Shown here piece after piece: positions 38,988 through 50,544 of a stretch of DNA of 64,000 nucleotides. The stretch spans positions 6,510,001-6,574,000 of the forward strand of contig JBHGNT010000013.1 in assembly GCA_043228905.1 (NCBI GenBank). Direction: 5' to 3'. Source of the stretch: Azolla caroliniana (taxonomy: Eukaryota; Polypodiophyta). The notes under the pieces are model-generated. The model was not told the origin of the DNA. It made no database searches and saw nothing but the letters and a program-made list of their open reading frames with translations. Positions within the stretch are counted from its first letter, which is position 1. Each line of letters begins with the position of its first letter. A program made the position numbers and the translations under genes.

Positions 38988-39800
38988 CTAGAGTTTCGGG
39001 ATGTTGCCGACCGACATCAGCTGATCAAGTCCGGCTTGAGACATGTTGCCAACTCGGCCATGCCATAAGTTCGTGTCGGTTTTCCTGGCTACGTTCACGG
39101 CCCCTTCAGGGTTGATCGCCATCAATGGGTATAAATTATTATACTTATGGCCACTACCGATTTTAAGGTTTCCTTGGCTGATCACCCATGTCGACTCGTG
39201 TAGAGTCGTTCGATACCCGTCTTCGGCTAACATGCCGATGGAGACCAGACTCCTCTTTAGATCGAGTACGTGCCAAACTTAGTGCAGGGTTATTGTGTTG
39301 CCATTTGGAAATCTGATGGGAACCTCCCCAGTTCCGGCTATCTTGCACTCCTGCTCGTTTCCCAGTCGGACTGTGCCGCTGGCATCGGTTGAATAGTTCG
39401 AGAACCATTCAACATTGGGGGTCACGTGACATGTGGCACCAGAGTCTAGTAGCCACGTGTGTGCAACTTGTGCATTGTAGAGGACTTCTCCGATCATCGA
39501 ATCCTCTAGTGAGAGAATTTCTCTGGATCGGGTGTCGGCAACATTGATCTGGTTGCCGATTGGAGAGTGGTCTGAGTCGAAACGTCCCCGATTATGCTCG
39601 GATCGCTGACCACTCTCTTTTCTTTTTATCGACCAACAGTCGGAAATATTCTAGCTAGCTTTCCTACAATGTGTGCAGTACTCGCTTGTTCGGCCCGTTT
39701 TCGACTTCGACCATTGTCGGTCTCCCCTTGTTCTCGATCGACTATATCGTCGACCGGTTCTGTTGGCTTGTTCTTCGGTCAACTCTGTCGGTAGAATGAC
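38988..39800 (-). pseudogene. copia C zinc knuckle, protease and pre-integrase
   Basis: The protease motif TWLLDSGATCHVTPNVEWFS (near 39440) is intact. The pre-integrase part has LWHGRVGNMSQAGLDQLM (near 39030). The zinc knuckle near 39660 is degraded. A stop near 39280 (LH-stop-VWHV) replaces the Gln/Asp of relatives. Confidence 0.85.
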
Positions 39801-39914
39801 TTAGTCAAGTGGTGGGCTTCTGCCAACTCGTCGATGGATAGTCCCATCGATTTTCACCTGATTTCCTCTGTGAGGACTTGGCCGGTTGTTTCGACCAAAT
39901 TCAAGATCGGTCGG

Positions 39915-40409
39915 CTATTGGCGTATGTTGTACAGAATACCTCCCAACTCGCTGGCAAGCTCGATAGGAGGGCAAGAGCTTTCACTTCTTTCGAAGTTGA
40001 TCCCTTGCGACGAGAGCTCTGACAACACCTGACTAAAGGTGTTGATGTGGGAGGTTGCCGGATCGGTCTCTTTCATCTTCATGTTGAACAATTGTTTGAT
40101 CAAGATAAGTTTTGAAGATGAGGACTTCTCATATACAACCTGTAATTTCTCTCACAATGAGAACGTTGTCATCTCTTTTGCCATGCTCAAATAGACCTTT
40201 TCAGCCAGATGCATTCGGATGGTAGAGCATGCTATTTCGTCCATTGATCTCCACTCTTCTGTTGTCATCGAAGCAGGCTTTTCGTTATGCCGAATGACTT
40301 CAACTTGTCTTCGGATAATCAACACATCCTGCATCATCTCTTTCCACAGGGCAAAGTTTTTGCCGTCGAACTTTCTAATTTCAACTCCTATTCTGGATGT
40401 TGAAGCCAT
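39915..40409 (-). pseudogene. copia C Gag
   Basis: Starts at ATG 40409 (MASTSRIGVEIRKFDGKNFA, then LWKEMMQDVLIIRRQ). After a frame break near 40150 it continues with MIKQLFNMKMKETDPATSHI and the PPIELASELGGILYNIRQ end. This is the standard copia UBN2-type Gag in two pieces. Confidence 0.9.
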
Positions 40410-40498
40410 ATTCTTTCTGTGGATTTGATGTTTCTGACCTGGTCTTTTCTTTCAGCTTCTTCTTCTGTTATCTATTGCTGTTGCACAACAGAACACAA

Positions 40499-40510
40499 CT
40501 CTGATACCAA
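40499..40510 (-). other. copia C primer binding site
   Basis: TTGGTATCAGAG on the minus strand, initiator-tRNA-Met type, one base from the LTR edge at 40512. Confidence 0.88.
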
Positions 40511-40511
40511 T

Positions 40512-40811
40512 TGTTGGTTAATGTCGACAGTTATGCGTAAGTGTGTGTTCAGATCTTATGGCTATGAACAACAAACAACATACACACAGAAGATAGAGAA
40601 GGCAGATATAGACTTACACAGTTGCAAGCTTTAATGGAAAGCTTCTTATTTTCTGCACAATGCAGTTTTCTCTCTCAGATATTACAATCGTCTTTCTTTG
40701 TCATCACTCATTACAATGTTAGGTATTAGCTTATAGACTAAGCCCTAACTTATTAACAAGTTCACACTCGGACGAATACAATTTGGAAGGAGTCGGCCTT
40801 TTATGCCAACA
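40512..40811 (-). repeat. copia C 5' LTR
   Basis: TGTTGGTTAATG...TTATGCCAACA, 300 bp with a TGTTGG/CCAACA inverted terminal repeat. A related solo LTR lies at 16191-16445. Confidence 0.9.
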
Positions 40812-40911
40812 CCATCAACACTCGGTCTGAACAGTCGGCTCCTCGTAGACTTCGACTGTTGATTCTCTCGGAGCAGTCGGCTCCTCCCACTAGAGAGACA
40901 TATCCCTAACA
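40812..40911 (-). repeat. end fragment of a family 1 copia LTR
   Basis: About 100 bp matching 35340-35441 (CAGTCGGCTCCTC twice, ending CATATCCCTAACA). It is joined on the high side directly to a copia Gag fragment. Confidence 0.8.
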
Positions 40912-41753
40912 GTTTTGACAAGCTCAAGTTCTTTTCATATATCATTTGAAGCGTTTCCCATAGGGCGAATGCAATCGTCTCTTTAGCCATGTTGAAGTAG
41001 ATGTTTTCAACCAGATGCATGTTGATTGTCGATCTTGCAATCTCGTCAAGTGACTCCCATTCTATGAGTGTCATCATTGACGATCGGTTGTTGTGCCTGA
41101 TTGCTTTGATCTATCGTTTGATGATCAGTACATCGTGCATCATCTCCTTCCATAAGGTAAAGTTTTTGCCGTCGAACTTTTTGATCTCACAACCTGTACT
41201 AGATGTTGAGGCCATTGTTCTTCTGGAGGTCTTTGTTTGGCTTGGTCCTATCCGTGCAATCTCGTCAAGTGACTCCCATTCTATGAGTGTCATCATTGAC
41301 GATCGGTTGTCGTGCTTGATTGCTTTGATCTATCGTTTGATGATCAGTACATTGTGCATCATCTCCTTCCATAAGGCAAAGTTTTTGTCGTCGAACTTTT
41401 TGATCTCACAACCTGTACTAGATGTTGAGGCCATTGTTCTTCTGGAGGTCTTTGTTTGGCTTGGTCCTATCCGTGCAATCTCGTCAAGTGACTCCCATTC
41501 TATGAGTGTCATCATTGACGATCGGTTGTCGTGCTTGATTGCTTTGATCTATCGTTTGATGATCAGTACATTGTGCATCATCTCCTTCCATAAGGCAAAG
41601 TTTTTGCCGTTGAACTTTTTGATCTCACAACCTGTACTAGATGTTGAGGCCATTGTTCTTCTAGAGGTCTTTGTTTGGCTTGGTCCTTTCCGTCAACCTT
41701 CTACCTCTTCTTATACCGGCACTGCCTCATTCCAAGATCACTCTGATACCACT
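40912..41753 (-). pseudogene. copia Gag with triplicated 5' end
   Basis: Minus-strand copia leader and Gag start. The most downstream copy carries IKKFDGKNFTLWKEMMHDVL then a TAG, and continues as STINMHLVENIYFNMAKETI to ALWETLQMIYEKNLS near 40930. The MASTSSTG start and the following ~50 codons occur three times because of a 219-bp tandem repeat. The primer site (TGGTATCAGAGTGATC, near 41751-41736) and the LTR at 41754 lie upstream of it. The rest of the element is missing. Confidence 0.87.
41037..41692 (-). repeat. three tandem copies of a 219-bp gag-leader unit
   Basis: Copies begin at 41037, 41256 and 41475, with GCAATCTCGTCAAGTGACTC at each start. Period 219 bp is 73 codons, so the frame is kept across copies. 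Only a few base differences between copies are visible. Confidence 0.95.
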
Positions 41754-42290
41754 TGATGGCACTTGAGGTGTTTAGTCGACTACGATGTGTAGTCTATTGG
41801 TCGATTGTAGTTGACTATGCGGAAGCAAGTGTGAAGATCTTGTTGATGTGAAGCAAGCAAACGTAGAGTAAGCATGAGGTTGTTGTCTTCTAATTCTTGC
41901 AATTAGTTCTACACAGAGAATACATAGACTATTTTTGCAAAGAGATGTTATATTATTTTGCATCATTTGTATGAGGAAGTACCTCCTATTTATACATGAG
42001 TGGGCTTAGCTCTAACTCCACGAGGGAGTACACACTAGAGATACAACGGTCGGTTGGAGTAGGACTTTTTGTCCAATACTATTTGTTTCCCTCTCAATGG
42101 TGATGCAAGAGAATTTCTTTTTAGGCGTTGGACAAGAAAACACATTTGTTCTCTCTCATAGAACCTATAGAGAGTCATTCCCTCATGAAAGTCCTGATAT
42201 ACCTTCTTGACAACCAACCTATATGTTTCTGAAGCCTAGGCATTGCATTGAGCTTACAGTTCTAAACATTTGTGCACATACTTCATAAAA
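41754..42290 (-). repeat. copia LTR, family 3 (high-side end uncertain)
   Basis: Starts TGATGGCACTTGAGG two bases from the primer site and contains TATTTATACATGAG. The outer end is not certain; a pyrimidine tract GTCTCCCCTTC near 42301 suggests an element boundary close by. Confidence 0.6.
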
Positions 42291-44076
42291 CTCTAAAGAG
42301 TCTCCCCTTCACATTCATGAAAAGGAAATACTCACTCACGTACACTTATAGCACACACAATACACAAATTTATGCACACATACACATGCACAATATATAA
42401 AATGAAATATATGCTTGTGGATTTCTCTCGAAATGCACATTCACACACATATATTAGTGGTCTTGCTTGACTTTTACATGCACATGCGTATTTGTATTTT
42501 TATGTTCACATTCTATGTTGTCATTAATGAATTGAAGAACATCATTTCCCTTGTCTTCTTTTTAATGGGTATTTAACCCGTCACCTAATTGTTTCAATTC
42601 TTAGCTCTTACCATGTGAGCTAGACTTCACTACCATTTTAAAATCCTTTGCTGATCCTAAACCACAATATAGTTGGGCTTTCCTTGACCCCCTAGAACCG
42701 GGTTTTGAAATGGAATTCTCGATAACATAGAATGAGGGTCTATTGGAATGACAAGCACGAGGGAAGCCTCGATCATTTTCAAAAATGTTCTATACATATG
42801 CACTTAAGTCTTACATGCGGACATTATGTACATACATCCATACAGATATACATACATACATACATACATATACATACATATTGATATATGTATGTATGTA
42901 TGTACATATGTATACATATATGTACACACATGGTTAGAAGAAGAAGAAGAAGAAGAAGACGACGACGTGGAGAGCTCTAGATTTTGAAAAAGCAAAATTT
43001 CTTGCTTTTTCGGATCAAACTCAAAGCGATTAGATTAAATGATATATCATTATAATTTATATGTATGTATGAATTCAAACCGTCTTGTTTCGCCCTTCGG
43101 CGATTGGCCTCTCTGTCTGTGCGCGCGTGTCTGTCTCTGCTCTGCTGCTACCAACGGGTATTCTCTCTCTCTCGTTTGTCTATCTATCAATGTGTGAGTG
43201 ACCGTATTCTTTTGTTTGCTTGAATGGGGTTATTTGTGTTTGTATGCTTGCGATGTTTGTGTAGATGTATGGATGTGATGTTTGCACGTCCACGGATGTA
43301 GTGTAGGTATGTAGATATTGAATTATGGATGGATATACGTATGTATGCTTGGATGGATATATGTTTGCATTGGAAATATGGATGCGATATATTTGTGTAT
43401 GTGTGATGGATGTATTGATGGAATATATATATAGATGGTATTAATATATAAATTCAGTAAATGTACTTATGTATATGGTCAATGTGCGTCTGTAGATGGC
43501 TGGTCCATATGTATGTGTCTCCTATGGCATGAGGCCCATGTTGTCATTTATGTTTTTCCTTTTCCAATTAAAGGTTTGAAAAATTTGCATTTTCTCTTTT
43601 CTTATGGCCAGCTATTTATTTTTTTGTCTCGCTGTTTGGGAAAATTTGGGGCTATATCCCCTCTATACCGTTGCTACAGAATAATGTGATATACAATTAT
43701 TTGCAGAAATTGGACTGGAAAAAGAGTATAATGATGTGATCAGAAAATGAAATCAAGATTTAGAACACCATAACGATAATGGTGGTTATATTATCTACCC
43801 TTTTTCTCTTGATTTATCTAGTTGAATCTACTAGCATATATTATATATCATCTAGATAATTTCTGCCATTGTTTTGATTTTTATACTACTTTTTCGTCGA
43901 ATTTTGAATTGATTAGTGAGTTCATGTAATTTTTTATCATGTATGCAAGCTAAACTGGAACTTCTTTGCAATATTAAACCTTTAATATATCTTATGTATA
44001 TTCCCTCTTATTTATGAACTTTCCCATTGATGCTATTTTCTTGATATGCAGGTAAAGCCATATTGAAAGTAGCAAT
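42291..44076. other. spacer and 5' region of the enkurin-like gene
   Basis: No coding region is supported. It contains (TATG)/(CATA) runs at about 42840-42925 and (GAA)n then GACGAC at 42934-42966. The acceptor-like TTGATATGCAG at 44041-44051 suggests a 5' UTR intron, whose first exon may lie near 43080-43170 in the CT-rich stretch; this is inference. Confidence 0.5.
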
Positions 44077-44169
44077 ATGCTTCGAGACAATTCTGAAAGT
44101 GTTTATAATCTTATTCCTCCACCTCCGTCTTCAACAAACAAGAAACATGTGTACCCAAAATCAAAGGTC

Positions 44170-44208
<39 letters not shown>

Positions 44209-47200
44209 TTTAGTTAATAAATTGTTTTTTACCCCTTGTGAATTATGATTTCTATAGGTTACACGAGTTATGGGTTTCTATTGGTTTTTTGACATACATT
44301 AGTTTTTTTAGTGGTTTTAAGAACCATTTGCCCACTCCGTATTTTGTACATATATGTTCTTTGGCTAGCTTTCACCTTATCTTGAGGTACTATGCTGGTA
44401 ACATGTATAAGTTATATTAATAAATATGACAAATCTTTCATTGATATGGAAGAAAAGAATAAGGTGTTTACTTTCCTAAGGAAATGGCATGCACTCTTGG
44501 CATTTACAAGAGCAATCCTTGACCTTGACTGGGAATTATGGATATGCTCCAATCTATAACTCATTTTAGTATAGATTTCTATATGAGAAAGATGCAGCCT
44601 CTATATTGAGGCTGCATGTTGTATGCTCAATACACATGATCATGGATTCCTGGAATTATCGTGGAATTCCTTTATGTAAAGCCATACATAGGAGTACATA
44701 TATGAGACTGATATGGGTCTAAGGCATTTTTCATATGATGAGTATGGGTTTTCAAAAGGTTTGACACTTTTTAGCAAGGAATCATTGGCTATGGTAAATT
44801 ATTCATTAAGTGACACATATTATTGGCATGGAAAAATCCAGTGTTGTGAATGGAAAACAAATATTATCTATCCCAACCTTCTACAATAATGTATCTAGAA
44901 CAAGAAAAAGTATGTGAAGATTTTAACACATTAACACGAAGAAAAAAGAATGTGGATGAGGATCAAGCTACTGCTCTAAATTTAGCTTGAATACAAGGAA
45001 AATGTATATGAAGATTGTAACACATTCTTGTGTTTTAGAATGAAAGAAATTAACTTTGGGTTATTGTCTAAAATCATATGCTTCAAATAAAGTTGAAACA
45101 AATGAGTTTATTTATAAGTAATTTCAATTTGAAATACAATGAGTTTATGTATAATTTTCCTTCCACAGTATAAACTTGAAAGTGATAATTTTATGACTAC
45201 TGTGAAGACAAAAAGAATAAGAGCTACTTTTGGACATCCACCTAAATCACTTAACCCTTCTACTAATGAATTTTTAAAGAAGCATTCGAGGGTTAAAATC
45301 CATCGTAAGAACTCCTGCTTTTCTTGTGACAATAAGAATTTAAAACATATAATTTGAAAAAATTAATAATAACGTTTTCATTAGCTTGTTTGATGTTTCT
45401 ATGTATGTGATGTGTAAAGGGAGCCGAATATAAATCGTTTAGGACTTCTCTCGTAGACAGATAACATTATTTCAAAGTCATTTATGATGTCGTGTGGAAT
45501 TGTATTTGGTAGGAATTTACTCCAATCGATTGATTGAAGGGTCCAGTATAGGATTTGAGTCCCTTTCTGGAAAGACTTGAATATGCATATCATCAATGGC
45601 ATAGTCACCTGCTTCTGTGTGGTATTTTGGCATTTCGATAGAGATATGAGAATCTGAAACTCATATTCTGGTTGCCATGTGGGATTCTAATTACGAGGTA
45701 TTAGCCCCTAGTAAATGTTGGAAGGGCAAAGTTTATGGAAGTGTTCGAGGTTAATTGTAACAATAGGACAGATATTTGTTTATACATGACCAATTTAGGA
45801 TTTAATAATACCAGTGTCAAAAATTCTACTTGAAATGGATGGCCAGATGAATTCTAGAAGTGGTTTTTATGACCCTGAAATTGAACCATCAAAGTCATAA
45901 ATGGTTCACATCCTAGATTTAGATGTCTGAATCATTATGCTGTTGAGAAAATCATGACCACGAGGAGAATGTTGCCGAAGGGAAAGTAACTAGAAGCCTG
46001 ATGGCAATTCCTTGCAAAGAAGAATGGGTTTGTGAGCACATTGTACTCTGTAGGCTGACACACACCACTCTATTAAATATTTATCAAGCTCAAATGTTAG
46101 CATTTTTGACACCTTTATATTTCTTTCTTGTGTGCATTCTTGTGTAAAGAATTCTTGAACATTTCTGAACATATCTACTTGTATGTATGGTAGTTGTACA
46201 CCCCATGTTTTGATATTATACTTTGAACAATGTTTTTATGAGCAACGAATGATAAATAATGGATGTGAATTTAACAATCTCTTCTTTTGTCCACCATGAC
46301 TTGCAGCAATTGTAATTCGTTCTCCAAAAATAATCATTAAAGCACCAATTCCTCATGGAAAATTGGTTGGTGGTTGCTCTTTTTTATTGTTAAAACTTGA
46401 TACAAAATCTATACAAAATTCAAGGTGACGCTCATGTTGTGTGAGGTACGCATGCATTTTATGTCTATATTTTTCGTACTTTCTTCTTTTTCAGGTTCTG
46501 CAACATCATGAGCATGATTTCATATCTTCGAATGCACTTGAGGTGATACACGCGAGTAAGTTATAATATTGTTCTATTATGACCTTCTTACATGCAGAAA
46601 GGAAAACTTTTAGTCTAGATTTGAGCAAATGACAACCGAAACTGAAAGCAACCATTGAAATATGGTTGTCTTGAGTAGGAAGTCTTGGCTTGATTATGTC
46701 AAAATATATGTTTTTGCATGCGTTTCTTATCTGTATGTACCAGCCACTCGTCTTGCAACCTATTCAAAGGCTCCTAGATATCGATGTCCAACCACCAAAA
46801 TAGGCAATTATCTGGATGGGCTTCCTTTCTCAAGTTCGCTATTAAAATATAAGATGGTGGACAACAAGAATTTGAGTAGATTGCATTGCAATGACATGAA
46901 AAAATCAAGGTTAAAGTTTATCTGGAAGAGTTTATTGCTGCCCAAGAAACATGTGTTTGTGCGGACATGTTTGGTTGGTGTATTGCCTATGGGGGTAGTG
47001 ATTCAAGCTCGAAAAAACTCACTTACAATTTGCAAACATGTGACTACACTGATGAAAGCATGCAGCATTTATAGTGAACCTGTCCAATCACATATAGTTT
47101 CCTATTGAAACTACAATATTGCTCTCAACTAAGGTTTGTTGGCCATAAATTTGGAAAGTTCTCTTGGACTTCTAGCTTCTTGCATGCGACTCTGCAACCA

Positions 47201-48189
47201 TATACCACACTTCTCTATCAGGTCAGATTTTGCATGTGACACTCGTAGTGTCCTGCAATCAGGTCCAATATGGTCAATACACCCCTGACTGATTCATCTA
47301 TTACCTTCCAGAAATCACTTGCTGATTGTCTCTACATACTCCTGAAACCTTCTCATTATATGTCTTAGCATCTAGATACTCTTTTCTTTGAATGCATGTA
47401 GTTTATTGAGTATAGGAGACCCCGTAAATCTCAATCTTCTAACTCTTTGTTGTGGGTTTTCACTTCTCATTGAGGTTTCCCACCTGTAATGTAATGTTTT
47501 TTACACCAAGAAAATGTGTTGCTTTCCCTCGGTAACACCATTTGTTATCAAAATAGATTTGGTCTTTTGACTTGTTTTAATTTTGCAGCTCCAAAGAAAC
47601 TACCAAAATATGTTCCTAAATCTGTCGAGAAACCTGATTATGGGAAGGTCCCCAATTATCTACGCAAGTTTAACGAGACATTAAAGGAAAAGCAATCAAA
47701 GGTGAACATAGAAGGATCTAAACAAGAAGGACTTGGCAGTCAACCAAACACTAGAAGGCAAGATGTTCTTTAACTTAGGTTTACAGAATTATATGTAAGA
47801 GATCAAAAGTATATTATGGATGCATGGTTCTTTTGTTGTTTAGATTGGAGGAATGGGAAAAGCGAGAATTGATTGAAGCTCTTAAGAAGAAATGGCAACA
47901 AGTTAACACTACTTATCAAAAGACATCAGTCACACTCGATACGTGGGCCAAAAAAGCTAGGAAAGAGAGGTATAATTGACCTTCCTTGGATATGGAAATC
48001 AAACTATTTTGTGGGTTTTGATAGGACAAGTTTCTATTTCTCTTTCATAGGTTTGAAGAACAACTTATGGAGATTGAGAAGGACATTCAAACATTATCAA
48101 GACGTGTTGTGCTTGTAGTAGATAATGGAAAATCTAATTCATCTGGTAGTTACTCAAGCAAGAGAAGGCACCAAGCAAGTCATTGGTAA
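44077..48189 (+). CDS. ENKUR: enkurin domain protein (FAP106/ENKUR-like, axonemal)
   Basis: Enkurin (FAP106 in Chlamydomonas) sits at the inner junction of ciliary doublet microtubules; in plants a role in sperm flagella is expected. Seven exons join in phase: 44077-44166, 45169-45304, 46307-46365, 46495-46555, 47589-47757, 47844-47969 and 48051-48189. They encode 259 aa (human 256). N-terminal ESVYNLIPPPP (residues 7-17) and NEFLKKHSR (63-71) match conserved enkurin blocks. The C-terminal domain runs from PKYVPK (121) through DYGKVPNYLRKFNE, LIEALKKKWQQVNTTYQK and FEEQLMEIEKDIQTLSRR (215-232), with VVLVVDNG near the end as in animals. The fifth intron is GC-AG (AG|GCAAGA at 47757/47758). Donors of exons 1 and 3 are weak (GTCTTT, GTTGGT). 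ATG 44077 has an upstream in-frame stop at 44053. No enzyme activity is expected. Confidence 0.92.
44174..44206. repeat. (CT)n microsatellite in enkurin intron 1
   Basis: CT dinucleotide run just downstream of the first coding exon donor. Confidence 0.95.
46740..47108 (+). pseudogene. possible LINE-type reverse-transcriptase zinc-binding fragment in an enkurin intron
   Basis: An open stretch in the 1-kb intron between exons 4 and 5 reads FIWKSLLLPKKHVFVRTCLV then GVLPMGVVIQARKNSLTICK. This pattern (aromatic-W, PKK-F, LP-G, spaced C) resembles the zf-RVT region at the end of plant non-LTR retrotransposon RTs. It is short, lacks RT motifs and is not joined to the gene by good splice sites. I treat it as a transposon remnant; recognition is tentative. 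Confidence 0.4.
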
Positions 48190-49700
48190 AAGATGGATTT
48201 TTCAATGTCGATAACTATTGGTCTGCTACTGTTGAGTCTTCATGTAAAAACTATATCGTTGTGTCCAATGTGAATATTTTATCTCCATTGATTCGTAATT
48301 AGCATTCGAGTTGTTTTTAGTATTCAACATGAAGACTTTTGATCAAGTTTTGGTCCTTTCTTTCCCATCCTTCTAATATCCATGCATGAGATTTTACACA
48401 AATGCCTTAACCCCATGTGAATTTCTCTTCATTGCATGGTGCCACATTGGATTACCGCCTTTTTTTTCAATTGTGATGCGAAGCTTTTTTTGAATCACTT
48501 CCAGTTTGAATGTTTTGAAGAATGAATTTAGTGTTTGTTTTTATGTGTAGAATGTGCCCTAAAATTCGAATATTTTAGCTTGAGCCTATCAGTTGATAGC
48601 ATTTTTTAAGAAATGTTCAGTCTTTTTAACATAATTGAGAAATAAAGATCTTGATTAAAGTAAAAAACAGTGACAACTGCTTGTCTAGAAAAGAACACTC
48701 GTTTTTGGTTCCATTTTTGTTTTCCAATAAGAGAACGTATTTTGCTGAACTTCCTCGATCTACCTCCATTTACATTTCCTGTTTTAGTATAAGAGAGAAA
48801 AGACTCCAAATTAAAGATGGGTAACTGCAAATTATACCTTGGATACAATACCAAGGATGTGAAACATGGGACGTATCCACATATCGCTCCCCTCTACATG
48901 TGATTTGTTACTTCCAGCCAATTAGTTGTTTGAGGAAGATTACTTAGCCATGCATGGGTTCAGGTTGTGAGTAGTACATCTCTCCCACCATCATGTGCTC
49001 AATTCAGTATGCAAAGTGAATTGATTATGTGAAAGAACAAGAAACTTGTGTTGTTCATCTTCTTGTTGGCCTATCAACTACCAAAAAACTTACTGTACGT
49101 TATGGAATAAAATCAACAAATTTGGTTATTTAATCATTAAAATGATAACTAATGAAACAAATGTATTTGAAATTGAGAAGAATCCTTGATTCTTGGAGAT
49201 GCCATGGAAAACTTGAGTACATATTGCCTAGCAAGGCTACCTTGTTGTTGAGCACTTACGAAACAAATAACTCCATTGTCACTCCACCTAGGCATGAATT
49301 GTGTCGATATTCTTCGGAAACAAGAAAGTAACTCCTCTCCCGCTCCACCTTAGTTTTAATTGTTTCAACTGTTTTGCATGGAGAACAAGATCTATCACTT
49401 TTAACCTTTTATGGAACACATTCCAAAAAGGACAACCAAAAGCTATAAGGGTACTACTATGTAATTTGGACTAGGAACCCATTGGTATTGAATGACCACA
49501 TCATAGCATATTATTGGAAAAGCAAGGCTCTTGGTTCATTTGAGTTGAATCCCTCACCATACTAAAGCTTATGTGGTTTCATTTATGGCATCAAAATTTA
49601 GCAATCTCTTTTTTCCTCAAATAATGCCTTCTATTAAGAAAGAAAATACCCACCCATGGCTAACTTACAATAAAATTTAGAGCACTGGGGATTTAAATAT
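48190..49700. other. spacer downstream of the enkurin-like gene
   Basis: AT-rich DNA holding the enkurin 3' UTR. I see no gene, element end or long repeat in it. Confidence 0.6.
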
Positions 49701-50144
49701 TGTAAAGAATCGAGTATGATTCTTGTGCAGCGGAAGAGATGTGTGTTATGTGTGTGTAGGTGTGTGAGAGAAGAGAAAACACAAGATAGATAAAAGAGGA
49801 AATGAAGTACTCAAGAAGGTGTATATTCACAAGGAGAATACCAATTACAAATGTAGCATTACAAGGAGTCACAATCGATCCTCTATGAAGTAGGAGAAGG
49901 GTGCTTTATATAAAGTCACCTTCTCTCTTCATTAACTCACTACAACAACTACTCTCTCTTGGGGAATGTGGAGACTCATAATCATGGGGAATATGGAACT
50001 CATTAGTTATGTGTCATAGAATATGATTCTATGACACATAGTTAATGTGTCGAGAGTAGTGGTATGACTCTTGACCTTTGAGTGATCATAGATTCTCAAA
50101 GGGTGTGTTCACATGTTGCAGTAGGTTGAGCTTGATTCTCAACA
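49701..50144 (-). repeat. copia LTR, family 4
   Basis: TGTAAAGAATCGAG...CTTGATTCTCAACA, 444 bp, with a long imperfect inverted end (TGTAAAGAATC / GATTCTCAACA). A purine tract on the element strand (pyrimidines GCCCCCTCGAGC) follows at 50146, so it is a 3' LTR of a minus-strand element. TATATAAAG-type sequence lies near 49905. Confidence 0.85.
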
Positions 50145-50541
50145 TGCCCCCTCGAGCTCAACTCAGGTCGGTTCCTTTCGGTTGAGTGTCCGCCCCAACT
50201 CCTACTCGGTTCGAACGTTATCCGGTTCTCTCTTGTACTCCCCCTCAAGCTTGGCAAGTCAGGGATCGTCAAACCAAGGTCTAATATGAATTGCCGAAGC
50301 TTGTCGGCTCCTAGGGCCTTGGCGAAGATGTTGGCTGTTTGAAGATTCGTGTTGATATGTTCAAGGTCGACATCTTCGGCCTAAACGTGTTCTCGAATGA
50401 ATTGATAATGCACTTCGATATGCTTTGTGCGTGCGTGGAACACCGAGTTACGAGCCAGATAGATACTACTCATGTTGTCTTAGTAAAGGGGAGTCGGATC
50501 CTTGATGGGAACGCCCAGATCCTTCAAAATCCTCTTGAGCC
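50145..50541 (-). pseudogene. copia RNase H end fragment
   Basis: Minus-strand reading gives LKDLGVPIKDPTPLY, then a stop where Cys is usual, DNMSSIYLARNSVFHARTKH and IEVHYQFIREHV. This is the copia RNase H C-terminus. It is cut at about 50541, where a Ty3 chromodomain fragment starts. Confidence 0.85.
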
Positions 50542-50544
50542 AAT

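Larger units (their letters stand above)
35818..40811 (-). mobile_element. Ty1/copia element C, nearly complete, inactive
   Basis: The 5' LTR is 40512-40811, with a primer site at 40499-40510. Then come Gag, knuckle/protease, pre-integrase, integrase, RT, RNase H and a purine tract (CGGGGGAGTT on the element strand, 35956-35947). The 3' LTR is cut to its first ~129 bp (35946-35818). The coding region has many stops, several of them TAG at former Gln codons (for example TPM-TAG-NGVAERINR near 38596). Confidence 0.92.

Noticed and set aside
41001-41756. 251-codon plus-strand open frame with three internal repeats
   Set aside because: Opposite strand of the triplicated copia gag start; the 219-bp period keeps any frame open.
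46662-47108. 148-codon frame as a separate gene
   Set aside because: Lies wholly inside an enkurin intron and looks like a transposon piece; no gene structure of its own.
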